NCBI GenBank assembly: GCA_019022495.1
Contig: JAFEKR010000002.1
Span: 1,240,001 to 1,304,000, forward strand
Reading direction: 5' to 3'
DNA length: 64,000 nt
Source of the DNA: Epichloe hybrida
Lineage: Eukaryota; Ascomycota; Sordariomycetes; Hypocreales; Clavicipitaceae
Shown: positions 46,348-57,468 of the stretch, piece by piece
Numbering within the stretch: the first letter of the stretch is position 1
Layout: each line of letters begins with the position of its first letter
Program-made: the position numbers and the translations under genes
The notes under the pieces: generated by a model
What the model saw: only the letters and a program-made list of their open reading frames with translations
What the model was told of the DNA's origin: nothing
The model's database searches: none

Positions 46348-48043
46348 GTAATAAGTAAGAGAAGGATAACTAAGGGGGGGAGGAGTATTATTTCTAGCTA
46401 GAGAATAGCTAGCTCCTAAGGCTCTAAGGATATAATTATAAGTTAGACCTATTATAAAGAGAAAGCATAAAAGTTACTAGTAGTAATAAGAAGGAGATTT
46501 ATTACTTAACCTAGTAATTTAAATATATTACTAGATTTTATCCTAGTAATAAGGCATTAAAGCTTAGAGAAGTGTAGTAAACTAATTATATATCTCTTTA
46601 TATATTATAGTTAGTTTGCTAATAACTTATTAGTTTTATTAGAATAAAACGCTTATAGCTTACTATATAAAGTAAGCTATACTATAGCTAGCTAAAGGGC
46701 TAGTGCTAATAAAAGGGGTAACTTTAAGACTAGTTATATTTATTATAGTAGTATTAGTAATAAGGGATGCCTTAAGGGCTAACTAAATAGGAGCTAGATT
46801 AAACTAAGCTTAGGTAAGGAGGGAGTTTTACTAACTAATAAGGTAATAATACCTTTAAAATAGTATAGGTATTTTCTTTTTTATATCTAAAGTTTTAGGG
46901 ACTCTAGGTTTAATAATATATATACCTATAGTAATCTTTACCTTAATATCCTTTAGCGTATAATAAAGATAAAGGTTAGTAAATAAAAGCCTAGTATATT
47001 ACACATAGGAAAGGTATTATTTCTAATATAAAGGGTATAATTCTCTAGATTTAGGTAAATAATATTTTAAAACGCTAGTAATAAGGGCCTGTTTTACTTA
47101 TAGCCTATAAGGGTGCTAGACTAATTAAGGAGTAGTAAATTAGTTATTATTTAAGTTACCCTTTATAAGAAACTTACTAATAAAATAGGCTAGAGGTATA
47201 GTAAAAGTAGCTAGGGGTAGAGAAAGGTTAGATAAATTATAAAGTATATTCTAATAGAAAAATAATTATTTAAGAAAGAGATTCTAATAGGATAAAGAGA
47301 AAGGTATAATAGAATTATAATAGTAAAGGGATAGTATTATATAAGGGAAAGTAAGATATAAAAAAGAAACTAAGTAAGATATTTATATATGGTTTTAAAC
47401 CTATATTAGGTAATTAATAAACTAGTAAGGGTAGGGCTAGAGACTATAATAAATAATAGGTTAGTAAGGTAAACGTATTATACACACTGTAAAACTAAGG
47501 CATAGAAGTAAGGTAATTACTATTACTACGTAATAGCTAGTAAGGCAAATATATTATATATCTAATAATAATAAGCAGGGAATAGGATTAATAACCTATA
47601 GGATAATTCATAGGACTATCCTAAAAAGGGGACTTATTAGACATGCCTAAGTAAGGGTATATATAAGGGCTTAGGCTTCGCCTAAGCATTATCTATATAG
47701 TAGTTAGAGAGAGGAGTAGTAAAAGCAGTTAAGGTAAGAAAAGGAAGCTTATATAAGTAGCTAAGGGGGTATAAGGGGTACCACTAGGGATAGCCTCTTA
47801 CCCTTCCTCCTTTCTCCTTAAGTCTCTTAATACTATATTAACGCCCTATCGCAGTCGCCTAGGGGCTAGTCCATAACATAACCCTAGTTATTTAGTAAAT
47901 ATAATATTCCCTAGGTAGTATTTTGCGCTAATAGCGTTAATCCTACTAAGGTATTTATACTTTATAAGCTTCTAATTTTAGTTATTAGTCTTATTACTAG
48001 CTAGTCTATTCCTACTATTATTTTAGCTATTATCTCTTTTTAC
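46348..48043. other. Degraded retroelement sequence between the hAT copies
   Basis: At about 46904-47290 one frame reads LGLIIYIPIVIFTLISFSV then YNSLDLGK, which resembles a copia GAG-pre-integrase segment (LxxVLYVPxLxxNLLSV). At about 47860-47880 CCTAGGGGCTAGTCCATAACA may be an LTR end. Both are suggestive only. Confidence 0.35.
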
Positions 48044-50023
48044 CAGAGTATTGTTTGTAATGTAGTTAGTGTAGTTTTTAGGAAAAATTTGTATTTGTAG
48101 TGTAGTTTTTTTTTTCTTATAGTTAGTATAATGTAGTTTTTTTTTTATAGTGTAGTGTATTATAGTTTTTTTTTTTTGTAGTTAGTGTAGTGTAGTTTTT
48201 TTTTACTTATATTATAGTGTAGTTAGTGTAGTTACTAACTACACTAACTACAAAAACTATAATATAGTGTTAGTGAAAAAAAAAGTAGGCCTTTTTATTA
48301 TATAATGTTATTATAAGGATTAAAAGAAAGCTAGTTATATAGAAGCTTTTATTATTACTTATTTTACTTAATTAGTTATAGAATTTATAATATTTACTTT
48401 TTTTTAAGAATTTTACTATAACTAGGGTTATTTATAATATTATACCTTTTTAATAATACTATTATACTTATTACTTTATTTTACTAATATAACTTTAAGA
48501 AAAACCTTCTAATTATTTTATTTACTATTATTATTAATTATTTTATATTTTTATTATTAATTTAATTAAAAAATACCCTAAACTAATATAATTAAATTAA
48601 ATTAGAAATCTAAATAAATATATAAAAGTTAATAGAATATATACTTAGTACTTTAATATTATTATTAATATAATAAGAACTTAAAAAAAGCTTAAACTAT
48701 TTATTTACTATTTAAACTAATTAAATATTACTTTAAGCTTTATAATTCTAAAGCTTTAAGAAGTTATATATAGTAACTTTATATATCTTATTATAATAAT
48801 ATATAAAGAAAGAATATAATAGGCTAATATTTATAATTTATTAATAGATAACTAATAGTATTATTTTAATTACCCTATATAGCTTAAATAAGCTATAAAA
48901 AATAAGTTTAACTTATTTTTAAAAATAATACTAGGACTTAGTTTTATATAATATACTATACTTATTATAAAAGCTTTAATAACTTTTATAACCTTAATTA
49001 CTATTATTACTATAATTACTATTATTACTATAATTACTATTATTACTATAATTACTATTATTTTACTTTTATTATTATTTTAAAAAAATATAAAAGAGAA
49101 AACATTTTTATAATATTAATATTTTTAAAAACCTTAAAATACTAAGTTATTAAAAACTATAGCTTTTACTATAGTAATTTACTTATAATTACTAGTATTT
49201 ATATTTAAGTTATTTATTTATTATTTATTTATTATTAAACTTTAACACTAATAATATTATAAGTAATCTTAGTAATCTTAGTAATCTTAATACTAGTAAT
49301 ATTAGTATTATAAGCTATTATAAGCTATTATAAGCTATTATAAGCTATTATAAGCTATTATAAGCTATTATAAGCTTATAAGCTATTATAAGCTATTATA
49401 AGCTATTATAAGCTATTATAAGCTATTATAAGCTATTATAAGCTATTATAAGCTATTATAAGCTATATATTAAGCTACTTATATTAAGTTTACTAGTAGT
49501 TCTTTTTATAGTTTTTTTAAAATAAGTAATAATAATAATTTATAGAAATATAAAATAATTTATAGAAATAGTAAATAATATAATAAGAAGGTTTTTCTTT
49601 AAGTTATATTAGGGAAATAAAGTATTAAGTTAAATAGTATTATTAAAAAAGTATAATATTATATATAACCTTACTTAGTTATAATAAAATTATAAAAATA
49701 ATATAATATTATAAATTCTATAACTAATTTAATAAAATAGGTAATAATAAAAGCTTTTATATAACTAGCTTTCTTTTAACCTTATAAATACTAATAACTA
49801 ATAAAAAGTCTAATACTACATTTATAGTATTTATAGTTAGTGTAGTTTAGGAAAAAAAATTTATAGTGTAATGTATTATAGTTTTTTTTTTTTATAGTTA
49901 GTATAGTATAGTTTTTTTTTCCTTATAGTTAGTGTAGTTTGTAGTGTAGTGTAGTTTGTAGTGTAGTTACTACACTACACTATAAATACTACACTACACT
50001 ACACGTTTTAGTGCAATACTCTG
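48044..50023 (-). mobile_element. hAT-like element, copy B (1,980 bp), inverted relative to A
   Basis: Ends are CAGAGTATTGTTTG (left) and GTGCAATACTCTG (right). The octamer CTTTTTAC flanks both sides exactly (48036-48043 and 50024-50031), proving insertion with an 8-bp duplication. The right-hand 65 bp is the exact reverse complement of the left end of copy A. The internal arrays appear in reverse order, with a short 9-bp array (about 49257-49300) and a long 10-bp array (about 49311-49467). Confidence 0.92.
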
Positions 50024-50808
50024 CTTTTTACATAGCCTAATATTGCTTTATTACCTCCTATAAAATCCTTATAGTGTTAGATTTACTAATCTTAGTGTAA
50101 AACTCCCCTAGATCTTATAGGTTCCCTAAGGATCCTAACTAGAGGCTATAAAATTCCTCTAAATCTAGTAGGTTCCCTAAGAGTTATAATTATAAGTCCT
50201 TTAGATATAACCCTATTAGCTAGTTAGGGGGTTTAGTACGCTAAATAGCGGTGTTATTTTTAGGATAGTTTTTAATCCCCTTTTCTTTACTATTCTTATC
50301 CTTATCTATACTATTCTTAGTTCTAGTAATTATAATGCTATAAGTAAGGCTAATATCTTTAGATTATCCCTTTAATGCCTTACTGCCTTCTAATCTAGTA
50401 GATTTATTAAGAAAACCTATAGATTTAGCTTTATAAATATATAATTTAACTTCCTTTTATATAAGATATATAGCTTATAAATCTATTAGATTTTAGTAAA
50501 TAAGTGGTTCTTAATATATTAGGTTTTTATGTCTTTTAAGTAGTTTACTATTAAATTTATATTTTATAAGTTTAATTAAATCTTCTTATTCCTTAGTTCT
50601 AATAAGTTATTATTTTTAGTACTTAAATATAGGGTTTACTTTATTAAAAGCCTAAAACTAGTAAATAAGTTATAGTTTATTTCTAGTAACTAGGAAGTTA
50701 AACTAAATATCTATAAATTAATATTATAAATAATTAGATTTAGATATATAGTTTTTATTTCTAGATTTCTAGAAGGGCATAATAAAAGAATCTCTAATTA
50801 CTACTAAA
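50024..50808. other. Unassigned AT-rich repeat sequence
   Basis: Internal sequence of the LTR-bounded unit, with AGGTTCCCTAAG-type direct repeats at about 50119-50182. No protein motif was recognised. Confidence 0.4.
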
Positions 50809-51005
50809 TATTATGTGTAAGTTTAGTATAATATAAGGCAAATCCATTAGAGAGGCTAATAGATCTACTATTGTAAAGTTATACTAAGTTCGCTATAAGA
50901 GCTACTATTAGGTATAAGGTAAGATATCTAAAGAAGGTTAATTCTTTCTATCTAGAGTTTGAATCTAGTCTTATATGCGCCTGCATTTAGCTCCGCCACG
51001 TAACA
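50809..51005 (+). repeat. LTR, complete copy (197 bp), RIP-mutated start
   Basis: Begins TATTATGTGTAAG, the transition-altered equivalent of TGTTACGTGCAGG at 44254, and ends CGCCACGTAACA. The unaltered ends TGTTACGTG and CACGTAACA are perfect inverted repeats. CTTAT follows directly, matching the pentamer before the first copy. Confidence 0.82.
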
Positions 51006-51110
51006 CTTATATCTTAGGTATTACTATTATAATATTTTCTCTCTTTAAGGCCTTATTATAAGACCTTAGCACTTAGGGTAAAGACTCTCTTTTACCCTTA
51101 TATATAGCCT

Positions 51111-51336
51111 TATTATGCCACGTGTGAATAGCTCTAGATAGCTGAATTCATTATCATCACTTTCCACACCGTCTCACATGATGTACGGATCCGTACTCCG
51201 TACGGAGTACCTGATTTTTGTAGCGGACTGTCCAATAGCCAGCGGGGCCCCACCTTGGAGCTTTGTCTCTTGTCCCTCACAACCCCAACCCAACCCCAGG
51301 AGGAGTCAATAAATCAACAACATACGGATTACTACA
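51111..51336. promoter_or_regulatory. Island edge and COQ4 upstream region with nested palindromes
   Basis: Normal composition returns at about 51110-51120. GTACGGATCCGTAC (51182-51195) is a perfect 14-bp palindrome. It overlaps the perfect 18-bp palindrome GTACTCCGTACGGAGTAC (51193-51210). They lie about 130-150 bp before the COQ4 start. Whether they bind a regulator or are a repeat footprint is unknown. Confidence 0.5.
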
Positions 51337-52317
51337 ATGGATATCGCACTCAGGAGGGCACCACAGGCAACTTCCTCAGCCCAGCACGCACTCCGCACTC
51401 TCGCGTGCGCAAAATGCACATCGTCGAAATCCAGCGACATACACTTCTCGGTGCTCAATCGACCACCCCCCAACTATCCCGGCCATGTGCCTCTCACCAA
51501 GATGGAGCGTCTGAGCATGGCCATCGGGTCAAGTGCCATGGCCCTGATCAACCCATATCGAGCAGGTACATCGTATTCCAGCCCTCCTTGGGGAACCCTT
51601 GGGGACTCGTTTCCCAAGCAACCCCACGACGAGAAAAAAGCTTACATGCATCCCATCCATCCATCCGCAGACCTCGTCGCGACCGTCGGCGAATCCACCG
51701 CAACGCCGTACTTCATCCACCGCCTCCGTGACGCCATGCTCGCCGACCCAACCGGCCGTCGCATCCTCCGCCTCCGACCGCGAATCACCTCCGAGACCCT
51801 CTCCCTGAGCTACCTCCGCTCCCTGCCCGGAAACACAGTCGGCCGCGCCTACGCCTCGTGGCTGGACCGCGAGGGCGTCTCCCCCGACACGCGAGACCAG
51901 ACGCGCTACATTGACGACGAGGAGTGCGCGTACGTCATGCAGCGGTACCGAGAATGCCACGACTTCTACCACGCCGTCACCGGGCTGCCCATTGTTCGCG
52001 AGGGCGAAGTCGCCCTCAAGGCCTTCGAGTGGGCGAACACGTGCCTGCCCATGCCAGGCCTGAGCATGTTCGCCGCCGCGACCATGAAGGCCCAGGAGAG
52101 GCGGAGGTTCTGGTCCATTTACCTGCCCTGGGCGCTGAGGAACGGATCCCGCAGCAAGGAGATCATCAATGTGTTTTGGGAGGAGCAGTTGGAGCGGGAC
52201 GTGGAGGAGCTGCGCAACGAGCTGGGCATCGAGCGACCTCCCGATCTGAGGGCTATACGGAAGCGGGCGAGGGAGGAGACGAAGAGATTGCAGGAGATTA
52301 GGCAGAATGGCATTTAA
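51337..52317 (+). CDS. COQ4: Ubiquinone biosynthesis protein COQ4, mitochondrial
   Basis: Exons 51337-51565 and 51671-52317 encode 291 residues. The 105-nt intron (GTACAT...CCGCAG) is a multiple of three and has no stop, so it can be read through; family alignment ([13 protein letters not shown]) shows it should be removed. The N-terminus is a mitochondrial-type presequence. The hallmark zinc-binding motif HDxxHx11E is intact: His173, Asp174, His177 and Glu189 in [11 protein letters not shown]. Other family blocks include [32 protein letters not shown] and [19 protein letters not shown]4 scaffolds the CoQ-synthome and performs C1 decarboxylation/hydroxylation of the coenzyme Q ring. The gene begins about 220 bp from the RIP island. 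Confidence 0.95.
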   Translation: MDIALRRAPQATSSAQHALRTLACAKCTSSKSSDIHFSVLNRPPPNYPGHVPLTKMERLSMAIGSSAMALINPYRAGTSYSSPPWGTLGDSFPKQPHDEKKAYMHPIHPSADLVATVGESTATPYFIHRLRDAMLADPTGRRILRLRPRITSETLSLSYLRSLPGNTVGRAYASWLDREGVSPDTRDQTRYIDDEECAYVMQRYRECHDFYHAVTGLPIVREGEVALKAFEWANTCLPMPGLSMFAAATMKAQERRRFWSIYLPWALRNGSRSKEIINVFWEEQLERDVEELRNELGIERPPDLRAIRKRAREETKRLQEIRQNGI

Positions 52318-52543
52318 ATCTTGTTCCCCCAGGGCCAATTTTTTTCAAAAAATTGATGTCTTTCAAATCCCGTGTATCAATACAGCGTATCACCCACATA
52401 CACGTATCACTATTCGCGGCATCCCCCCAAAATGGCCCATTTCGACCCAACTACCAACATGAATCCCCCCCACCCCCCCCCCCCAAAAAAAAACAAACAA
52501 ACACAGAAATCATGGTATCGTTATTGTAAGCACCGACACTCCC

Positions 52544-53086
52544 TCACAAATCCAGCAGGTCGTCGTCGTCGTCATCATCCCACCCCTTCCGCCTGCTCAC
52601 CACAATCTTCTCCTCCTCCTTGTTATCCGCCACCGCATTCAGCAGCTCCTTCAGCTGCGCCTCCGTAACCTTCTGCCTCAGCTGGCCCGTCTGCGCCAGC
52701 GTGATGAGCCTGTTCTCAATGTCCGCCGCGCGCTGCTCCTTTACGAGACGAATCCGGCCGAGGCGATCCGCGGCCTCGGGGTGGAGAATCTGGTTGAGCA
52801 CGTGTTGACGAGCGTCCTCTTGCTGTCTACGCATAGGACGAATGAGACCTGGTCAGAAGTACCGTCACTCGGGGGGAGGGGGGGGGGGGGGTTGCGCGTA
52901 CTGCTTTTGGCCTTCTTGCCCTTGTTGTCCTCCGGATGGGGAGCCGCCGCCGCCGCCTGCTGAGCCAGACTGGGCTTTGAGCTGCTCGAGGCGAGCCTTT
53001 CTGATCTGCAAAAAACATTCAGCCATGCGAGTTCGTGTTTGGGGAAATTCCGGTCTGCGCACCTGTTCGAGCTCGGATTCATCCAT
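52544..53086 (-). CDS. PDCD5/TFAR19-like DNA-binding protein
   Basis: Minus-strand exons 53086-53063, 53005-52902 and 52826-52544 give 136 residues. The first exon encodes only MDESELEQ. The second intron includes a 14-19 base C run (coding sense). Its acceptor is set at GCGTAG, the choice I found that keeps frame into QQEDARQHVLNQIL. The protein has the family layout: a basic N-terminal helix (IRKARLEQLKAQ), a Gly/Gln-rich insert, the three-helix core (LHPEAADRLGRIRLVKEQRAADIENRL), and an acidic end (WDDDDDDDLLDL). PDCD5 relatives are linked to apoptosis in animals and to translation or chaperonin interaction in microbes. The role here is unknown. It is convergent with COQ4, 226 bp apart. 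Confidence 0.88.
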
Positions 53087-53488
53087 GTTTTTTTTTTTCC
53101 TTTCAAAATGTTAGGCTGTGCCATGCAATGTTTCGAGATGATGGCGGGGCAAGTCATTGGAGCTTGTTCTGCGCAGGTTGGAGGGGCAGATGATGGGACT
53201 TGAGCATCACGTGAGCCCATCTACATACCGAACAATCCATGTCAGATGAATAGTGACGTTTGGCGACGGTGGATTCATAAACACCCCAGATAGTAAGCAT
53301 GTGCTTTCATAGTCTTATGAGGGATTTTTTTTTTGGCGTGAAAAAATTGAGAGAACCCACGGCTCCCATTATGATTGAATCAGCTGCTCTCATTGCCCCC
53401 TTACAAATACACGCCAATGCTATGCTATCCTCCAAAAAAAAAAAAAAAAAAAAAAACCCCCCCGAAAATGAAAACAGATTACAACGGT
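53087..53488. other. Intergenic with homopolymer runs
   Basis: Short region with T- and A-runs, including about 22 A at 53432-53455 followed by a C run. No gene is supported. Confidence 0.5.
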
Positions 53489-54694
53489 TTAATATGCAGT
53501 CTGATACGGTGGTGAAGTCCTGTACCTGAACGCCAAGTGGCTCGGGACGGATGTTTCTTCGATGGGCACGAACGAGTTCAGACGCTCAATGGCTTGAGAA
53601 TGCTTCGCCTTGACCATATCTCGCATCATTATGTTCATCCGCATGTCCACACCCAGTCTCTGACCGCGACGAAGAAAGTATCCATTCAAATACTCGACGT
53701 CTGTTGGCAGTCCTTTCTCGATGCGCCTAGTGAGCTTACTCGGCTGTGATCGCTTTCCCATTATTCGGCTGTGCATGAACTTTCGAATGCCTTTGCTGTG
53801 TACGTAGTCTCTGATGACAGTTGATCCTTGCAACTCTGGCATGTTTTCTAGAACCAGCATCATCTCGGATAGGAGGCCCTGCATCATCCGCTGCGCAGGA
53901 GGATTTTGTAATAGACCCTGGTATGGCATTTCAAGCAGTACACAGACAGGCTCGACAACCGAGTCAAATATGACCGATGGTAGTTTGAACCGTAGCCATT
54001 GATCGTAGGGAGTAAAGGATGAGTGCAAATCTTCCGCTTCTTCCAACGTCCTAACGAAATTCGGTCGTGATGTGATCTTTTGCATGTCTTTCACGCGCAT
54101 TCGAGGCTCTTGGCCGAAAGTCAACTTGGTTTGGCCTTGTTTGAGCTGAGTTACTGCGTCATATGTTCGATTGAAAGCCAAGCGATGGCTCATGTGTCCT
54201 AGTAGAAAGCTTGGCGAGGCATCGATTCCGTCGAAAATCTTCCTTCTCACGTCTTCCAAAACCCCTAACCCGTCGTTCATGAGGCAAACAGTGGTGTTTT
54301 CGTCAATCCGATGCTTGACTGTGTTCAAGGCTTCAGCGGCCTCGTGGCCATGCCCAGTGACCACAAGTTGATCGATACGGGAGCTGTCGTCTCTGGCAAG
54401 GGTTCGTGGGATCGCTAGGTTGGTCGCGACATGGGAAGTGGCTCGTCGACTGTTGGGCCGTAATCTTTGTATGTTGCGATACTTCGAAGAGCAATGATCT
54501 CTCCAGCCTAGCAATTCAACTGAGTCGTAGACACTTGAAAGTGCGTGCGCGATAAACTTTGATCTCTCATCCTCTCCAAGAATGTGAATCTTGTGTACAG
54601 TGGGTGATTGAGCGGCTTCTCGAGGGAGGAGGACGGAAGGCACATAGAATTGAGGCGTCGGCAGTGTTTTGGCTATAGATGGCTCGACTTGCAT
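53489..54694 (-). CDS. Ketopantoate reductase (ApbA/PanE)-like protein, probably mitochondrial
   Basis: Open frame with a first in-frame ATG at 54692-54694 (MQVEPSIAKT), giving 401 residues. It contains a weak Rossmann-like start (IHILGEDERSKFIAHAL), a VCLMNDGLGVLEDVR segment, and SFLLGHMSHRLAFNRTYDAVTQLKQGQTKLTFG. The helical C-terminal domain has EYLNGYFLRRGQRLGVDMRMN, which matches ApbA_C (the N-G-x-x-x-x-x-G pattern). The glycine-rich nucleotide motif is degenerate, so reductase activity is doubtful. The frame stays open without stops for more than 190 bases upstream. It includes VAALSTLRFPARISRSCIRG, which looks like a mitochondrial presequence, so the true start is probably in an upstream exon I could not define. 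Confidence 0.72.
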   Translation of the reverse strand: MQVEPSIAKTLPTPQFYVPSVLLPREAAQSPTVHKIHILGEDERSKFIAHALSSVYDSVELLGWRDHCSSKYRNIQRLRPNSRRATSHVATNLAIPRTLARDDSSRIDQLVVTGHGHEAAEALNTVKHRIDENTTVCLMNDGLGVLEDVRRKIFDGIDASPSFLLGHMSHRLAFNRTYDAVTQLKQGQTKLTFGQEPRMRVKDMQKITSRPNFVRTLEEAEDLHSSFTPYDQWLRFKLPSVIFDSVVEPVCVLLEMPYQGLLQNPPAQRMMQGLLSEMMLVLENMPELQGSTVIRDYVHSKGIRKFMHSRIMGKRSQPSKLTRRIEKGLPTDVEYLNGYFLRRGQRLGVDMRMNIMMRDMVKAKHSQAIERLNSFVPIEETSVPSHLAFRYRTSPPYQTAY

Positions 54695-56058
54695 TGAATT
54701 CGGCCATGGCCGTCGCGATCGTAGCGTCGTGCTGCTTGGGGGAAGAGCTTCGCGTGACTTGTGCTGGTCGGTCGTCGCGACTGTGCCGTGACGTCGCCCG
54801 GTCGCCCCGCAAACACAAATGCTACCGCGAATGCATGATCGAGATATCCTTGCGGGAAACCGCAGAGTACTTAGAGCAGCCACCTTGACGACTGGGTACC
54901 GGGGCTTGCGACTGTCGCAGGGATTGACTTTTCTTGCTAGTGATTTGCTGAGGTCCGGCGATTCACGATAGTCGTAAGCATCCGAGAGGAGGGAGATATG
55001 GATTCGAAAAGACTCGTGCGACTTTTCCTGTGAAGCATTGAAGCAGCTTGAGGAGGGGATGGGTCGATAAGGAAGCCCGGCGTGGCAATGGTCCGCCGGC
55101 TACTTGAGAAAAATGACCATCACGTGCACCAATCGAGAAGCCAGCTGATTGCATGTCGCGACCCAGTAGGCAGCTCATGGTGCCCGCTGATTCGCCACAA
55201 CGGGCAGTGCATCCTGCATCTTGCTTGTAATAATTCGTGGTGTCTCATCCAATCTTCGCGTTGCGATGGAAGGTGGCAGCACCCCGATCAGAAACAAAAT
55301 GAGCTTCAGTGTGCAGAATATTAGTTGCACGCTTTTGTTTTCTGTATTATGTCTCAATCCTGAACGATACACATGCTCCTATGTAAACTCCCGCATCGTG
55401 TGGTGTAAATGACCATGGCAATGTTCCATCAGTCCGAGCTGGCGACACAAATACCCTCCAATTTTCCAAGGACACACGGCAGTTGGAAACAATCAAAGCT
55501 TAAATTGCAGCTTGAGCCGGATGGACAACGCGTTTTCTGAGAAGGCATCTTCGTTTGCACCAGTTTTCTTTCGCATAAGTCGGGTTTTTGTCCATTGCAT
55601 CAGGGCCGGTCTGACAAGCTCGCTTTGCAACCCTCACTTCAGCCATCACTCGTACGCGAAAGATGGGCGCAATTATGGTCTTGTATCGTCCTTGTTATTG
55701 CAGAACTCCGTCTTGATGTAGATGGCGATCAAAATCGCGCGGCTATCTGCTAATAGTGGCTCGATGACATCTTCTTTACAGCTTATATCGCGTCGCTTGC
55801 AGTAATTTGCTCATGTAAACCACCTATTCGACCAGGCTCACTGCGTGCTGGGACATACAATGCTGCGCCATTTACATTCCCGAATCATCTGCGTCCGATA
55901 TAGGTGCGCTGTTACCATTGACCTCGACCGTGTAGGAATGACTTCGTCCTGAAAGAAGAAACAGGCCTATGATCGCTGGTGATGTATTAAATTAGTCTCC
56001 AAGTCGCGGAACAACGAATATATATCCCATTGATTGATAAAAAGACCACCCTCAGATT
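54695..56058. other. Intergenic; likely 5' exon of the ApbA-like gene near 54700-55050
   Basis: The proximal 350 bp (minus strand) probably belongs to the ApbA-like gene as presequence or 5' UTR; a short Met-initiated basic frame (MLHRKSRTSLFE) lies at about 55035. The remainder to 56058 has no recognisable gene. Confidence 0.45.
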
Positions 56059-57436
56059 TTAGAAACTGGATTCGTTGAACGCTTCTGCATTGGGACGGAG
56101 CAGTTCATCCACACTGCGTCGCATGCCCGGCTCTCCTTCATCTTCAGGGCTTTCGTTGAAAGCGTGCAGAGTACATGTGCCCCGGGCCATGCTGTATCCA
56201 TTCCACGCCGACGCTGATGCCGCAATTAGCCACATTTCGTCCTGCAAGTAAACATCTGTCCTTCCAAGGAATACAACGACTTACCGACAACCATGGGGGC
56301 ACTGGGATGCCAGCTGGCATCACGAACGCACGTACCCCAGCCAGTAGGTTCCTCGAAATACAGACGGGTATGACGGTCTACGCGACGAGTTCCCATTGTC
56401 GCCTTCTTGACGTCAATCTTACCGGCAAGAGTCGCGTCCATGTTCCAGATGTACACGTTTCCATCGGCGCTTCCCGAGTACACGTATCTCGAGTTTGTTG
56501 CTGAGGGTGGTGAGAAATGACATCTGATAAGTGTTCTTAAAACTTTGTGTCCCCTAAAGGTCACGACAGAATTGTCAAAAGGATGCACGTTCCAGTCTTC
56601 ATCGTCATAAGCCTCTCGCCGATAGTCGAAGCCGCTAGTGTTGGTATAGTATGTTTGATCAAATTCTCGGAATCGGTTCGTGGACATGACCATTCTCAAG
56701 TCCCACAGCTTCATGCTCTGATCCTTGCCATTGCTGAGGATATAACGCCCGTCACCCTTGCTATCAATATACGTAAGTCCCTCAACATGCCCAACGAAAG
56801 CACCGGCTTCCCGACCGTCGCCCATACTCCTCCGATCCCACACTTTGATGGTCGCGTCGTCGGAGCCCGAATAAAGAATGTGCGGCGAAGACTTGTCTGC
56901 AAAGCACACCGCATTGACGTCGTCATTATGACCCTCAACGTGATGCAAAACACGCCTTGACTCGATATCATATATCACCAAAGAATTGGAGCTCGTGCCA
57001 GCAACAAGCTCACGACCATCGCTTGAGAATCGGATCGACCAGATGCCAAAGCCGCCACGAGTTCTCCACCCCTGCGTTGGCCGACCAGCTCCATCATCAA
57101 GTTCCAATGTGTAGGGGTCCCCGGTATCGTTGGGATCTGTCGGGGCTATTGAGACCATGCTTTGAATGGACGTATATGCTAGCCAGCGGTTGTCGGGACT
57201 CAATGATGCGTCGGTCAAGGTCCATTGACCCCAGGGATAGGCTACAGTTTTGTAGTGTTTCCAATTGTACGGATTTGAGGTGTCGTACATGCGAACGTGA
57301 AAGTCTTGACAGCAGGAAAAGAAGAAATTGCCATCATTTGAGAATTGTCCCGAGTATACAGGATCCTCATAATGAATGATCTGCTCAACTGCTGTTCCAG
57401 GTATCAAGGCCTGATTTGTTGGTGTCAGTGACCTAT

Positions 57437-57468
<32 letters not shown>

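Larger units (their letters stand above)
33813..51110. repeat. AT-rich, RIP-mutated transposon island (about 17 kb)
   Basis: Composition changes abruptly at both ends. Inside, the sequence is strongly AT-rich and dominated by TA dinucleotides and TAA/TAG triplets. The longest open frame of note is only 60 codons (41276-41458). Recognisable retroelement proteins are interrupted by stops at former Trp/Gln/Arg positions, and paired repeats differ by C/T and G/A transitions. This is the signature of repeat-induced point mutation. It is likely a heterochromatic block. Individual elements are listed separately. Confidence 0.95.
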
